DNA from: Candidatus Hecatellales archaeon ex4484_218
Lineage (GTDB): Archaea > Thermoproteota > Bathyarchaeia > Hecatellales > Hecatellaceae
DNA: 6,956 nt
Direction of reading: 5' to 3'
Assembly: GCA_002254975.1 (NCBI GenBank)
Contig: NJEB01000046.1
Location: 1 to 6,956, forward strand
Shown here: one piece after another, positions 5,718 to 6,956 of the stretch
Layout: each line of letters starts with the position of its first letter
Numbering within the stretch: the first letter of the stretch is position 1
Made by a program: the position numbers and the translations under genes
Notes under the pieces: model-generated
Seen by the model: only the letters and a program-made list of their open reading frames with translations
The model's database searches: none
Told to the model about the DNA's origin: nothing

Positions 5718-6404
5718 GTGAAAACTTATCTTACCCAAATAGAAAAAACTTTGATGGAAGAATTAAACAGATATAAAGATCATACAGAATCTCTTATTCA
5801 TGATGACATCATAGATAAGGAAACTTTTAGAAGGGGAAAAACACCTTTTCATGTTAGGTATGGGGAGCCAGCAGCAATTTTAAGTTCAGATTTTACTCTT
5901 GCAGCTGTTTTAGATATTCTTACAAGACATTACGAAAATAAGCAAATACTTAGGGAAATAGTTTATTCAACCCTTAAAATGTGTGAAGGAGAAATGATGG
6001 ATGTAAGAATTCGATCTCAAGGAAACACCTTAAATTGGGAAACCTATCTTAATCTTGTTGATAAAAAAACGGCTTCTCTATTTTTTACAGCAGCTAGAAT
6101 TGGTGCAATTATTGGTGGTGGAAAAGATTTTGAAATTAAAGCTCTTTCAAGTTTTGGTCGATTTTTAGGTATCTCCTATCAAATTAAGGATGACTTGTTA
6201 GATTTTGAAAAAGGTGAAAAAGCTTTAGAGTTTTTAGAAACCTTAACAGGTAAATCTGTAGATGAAAAATTTTTGATTAAACTTAAAAAGTTTGTTGAAG
6301 ATTATTCTAGGATGGCTATTGAATCTTTAAAACCTTTAAAAGAAAGTAAAGCAAAAAAACATTTATGTAATTTAGCTAGGTTTTCAGTGTTGAGGAAGTT
6401 TTAA
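5718..6404 (+). CDS. Shortened polyprenyl (isoprenoid diphosphate) synthase-like protein
   Basis: Trans-prenyltransferase fold, the family that elongates allylic diphosphates with IPP, for example to GGPP. Recognisable parts of the 228-aa product are HTESLIHDDIID (22-33) with the first Asp-rich motif D29-D30-x-x-D33, RRGK (38-41), GEMMD (91-95, usually GQxxD), DKKTASLF (115-122) and YQIKDDLLD (154-162), the second Asp-rich motif. Family members are usually 300 or more residues. The segment that should precede HTxSLIHDD, with GGKRLRP and its IPP-binding Lys/Arg, is absent, and the part after DDLLD is also shortened. No other frame nearby encodes the missing motif. GTG 5718 is the first standard start but lies inside its own SD-like GAGGTG (5715-5720); the frame is open upstream to 5619. 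It could be a decayed copy, or a non-catalytic partner of a full-length synthase elsewhere. It converges with the ATPase gene, overlapping it by 29 bp. Confidence 0.75.
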   Translation: MKTYLTQIEKTLMEELNRYKDHTESLIHDDIIDKETFRRGKTPFHVRYGEPAAILSSDFTLAAVLDILTRHYENKQILREIVYSTLKMCEGEMMDVRIRSQGNTLNWETYLNLVDKKTASLFFTAARIGAIIGGGKDFEIKALSSFGRFLGISYQIKDDLLDFEKGEKALEFLETLTGKSVDEKFLIKLKKFVEDYSRMAIESLKPLKESKAKKHLCNLARFSVLRKF

Positions 6405-6956
6405 ACAAAAGTTCTTCAACCTTTTCAACAACTTTTAAACCTTTAACCTCACGAGGAAGTTGAGGTAAGGTCGCTAACATAGATTCTCCACAAATATTTT
6501 TTAGGATCTCTATGTAGTTTTTTTGCATGGTTGCACGTTCCATATGAAAATCACATGTACATACATCTGGAGTGATTATGTAGTTTACTATAATTTTGCT
6601 AACCTTCATGTTGAAGGTTTGAAGTTCCTTAAGAACTCTTTCAGTTTGTTTTACACCTAAAGCTTCAGCAATAGTTACAATTATTGTATGAGTTTTCTCA
6701 TCCCTAAGCATATTAAAAACTTTTTGAGCTAGTTTTTCCCATTCAGATATAACCTCTAAAGGGTCTCTTCTTTTAGATTTACCCTTAGTTAAAATTTCAA
6801 TTGCTTTTCGAACCCTCATATAAAGTTTTGCTGCTTCACCAAGATGTCTGTAAAATTTATCTTGAAGCTTCAGTAAGGAAAGAGTACCACCTGCTGGAGC
6901 TGTATCCCAAACTATCACATCATAATTACCACTTTCATAAAGGTCTAAAACATAGC
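6376..6956 (-). CDS. ArsA/GET3-type ATPase, C-terminal part (cut by the right edge)
   Basis: Member of the SIMIBI-class ATPases that includes the arsenite pump ATPase ArsA and the tail-anchored protein targeting factor GET3/TRC40. The frame is open to the window edge: YDVIVWDTAPAGGTL crosses the only internal GTG (6918), so that codon is not the true start and the N-terminal P-loop lies outside. Visible motifs are the switch II-like DTAPAGGTLSLL (family DTAPTGHTLRLL), a helical insert rich in Lys/Arg, VTIAEALGVKQTERVLKEL, IIVNYIITPDVCTCDFHMERATMQ and the C-terminal LPQLPREVKGL, matching the family PL.P.EVRG. The usual CxxC before RxxxQ is here CTCDFH, with His at the second position. No arsenic genes are nearby, so a GET3-like or unknown role is more likely than arsenite efflux. 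Its stop overlaps the end of the prenyl synthase-like gene tail-to-tail. Confidence 0.85.
   Translation of the reverse strand, partial: YVLDLYESGNYDVIVWDTAPAGGTLSLLKLQDKFYRHLGEAAKLYMRVRKAIEILTKGKSKRRDPLEVISEWEKLAQKVFNMLRDEKTHTIIVTIAEALGVKQTERVLKELQTFNMKVSKIIVNYIITPDVCTCDFHMERATMQKNYIEILKNICGESMLATLPQLPREVKGLKVVEKVEELLFKTSSTLKT

Noticed and set aside
5718..6404. Frameshift hiding the GGKRLRP motif in another frame
   Set aside because: The other frames around 5640-5780 contain no such motif and the gap between genes is too short to hold the missing segment.
1..6956. tRNA, rRNA, CRISPR repeats, insertion sequences
   Set aside because: The window is nearly filled by conserved coding sequence; no cloverleaf, repeat-spacer pattern, transposase motif or inverted terminal repeats were seen.

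Overview
This AT-rich window has an archaeal look. It contains TATA-like boxes about 25 bp upstream of strong Shine-Dalgarno (SD) sites, many TTG/GTG starts, a geranylgeranyl-reductase-family flavoprotein, an isoprenoid diphosphate synthase-like gene and an ArsA/GET3-type ATPase. The most likely source is a TACK-type archaeon such as Bathyarchaeia, but the lineage is inferred and no marker gene here settles it.

Left part (1-4398): genes for the core of a complex I-like, membrane-bound oxidoreductase. A plus-strand operon carries nuoA/fpoA, B, C, D, H and I in canonical order with overlaps or gaps of a few bases. Head-to-head with it on the minus strand is a 75-residue nuoJ/fpoJ-type gene (N-terminal half length), followed by the first codons of another gene that runs off the left edge. 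The complex is therefore encoded by two divergent transcription units sharing a 99-123 bp intergenic region. The NADH module (NuoE/F/G) and an FpoF-like F420H2 subunit are absent from the window, so it resembles Fpo or 'headless' complexes. NuoD lacks the Cys ligands of NiFe hydrogenases, so this is not a group 4 hydrogenase.

Several family-typical positions around the quinone cavity and E-channel are changed: NuoD positions corresponding to Thermus Nqo4 His38, Tyr87 and Asp139; the FDxE motif of NuoA; the RASPRQAD stretch of NuoB; and the first Glu of the PEAE loop of NuoH. The FeS-ligand cysteines of NuoB and NuoI are intact. This suggests an active electron-transfer wire ending at an unusual acceptor or in an unusually built pocket.

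Right part (4402-6956): a geranylgeranyl-reductase-like gene (minus) ends tail-to-tail 3 bp after nuoI. It is divergent from a shortened polyprenyl synthetase-like gene (plus), which keeps both Asp-rich motifs but lacks the GGKRLRP region and part of the C-terminal half. That gene converges with, and overlaps by 29 bp, an ArsA/GET3-like ATPase gene (minus) cut by the right edge. The reductase and prenyl synthase could serve membrane lipids or the tail of a lipid electron carrier for the neighbouring complex; this link is inferred from position only.
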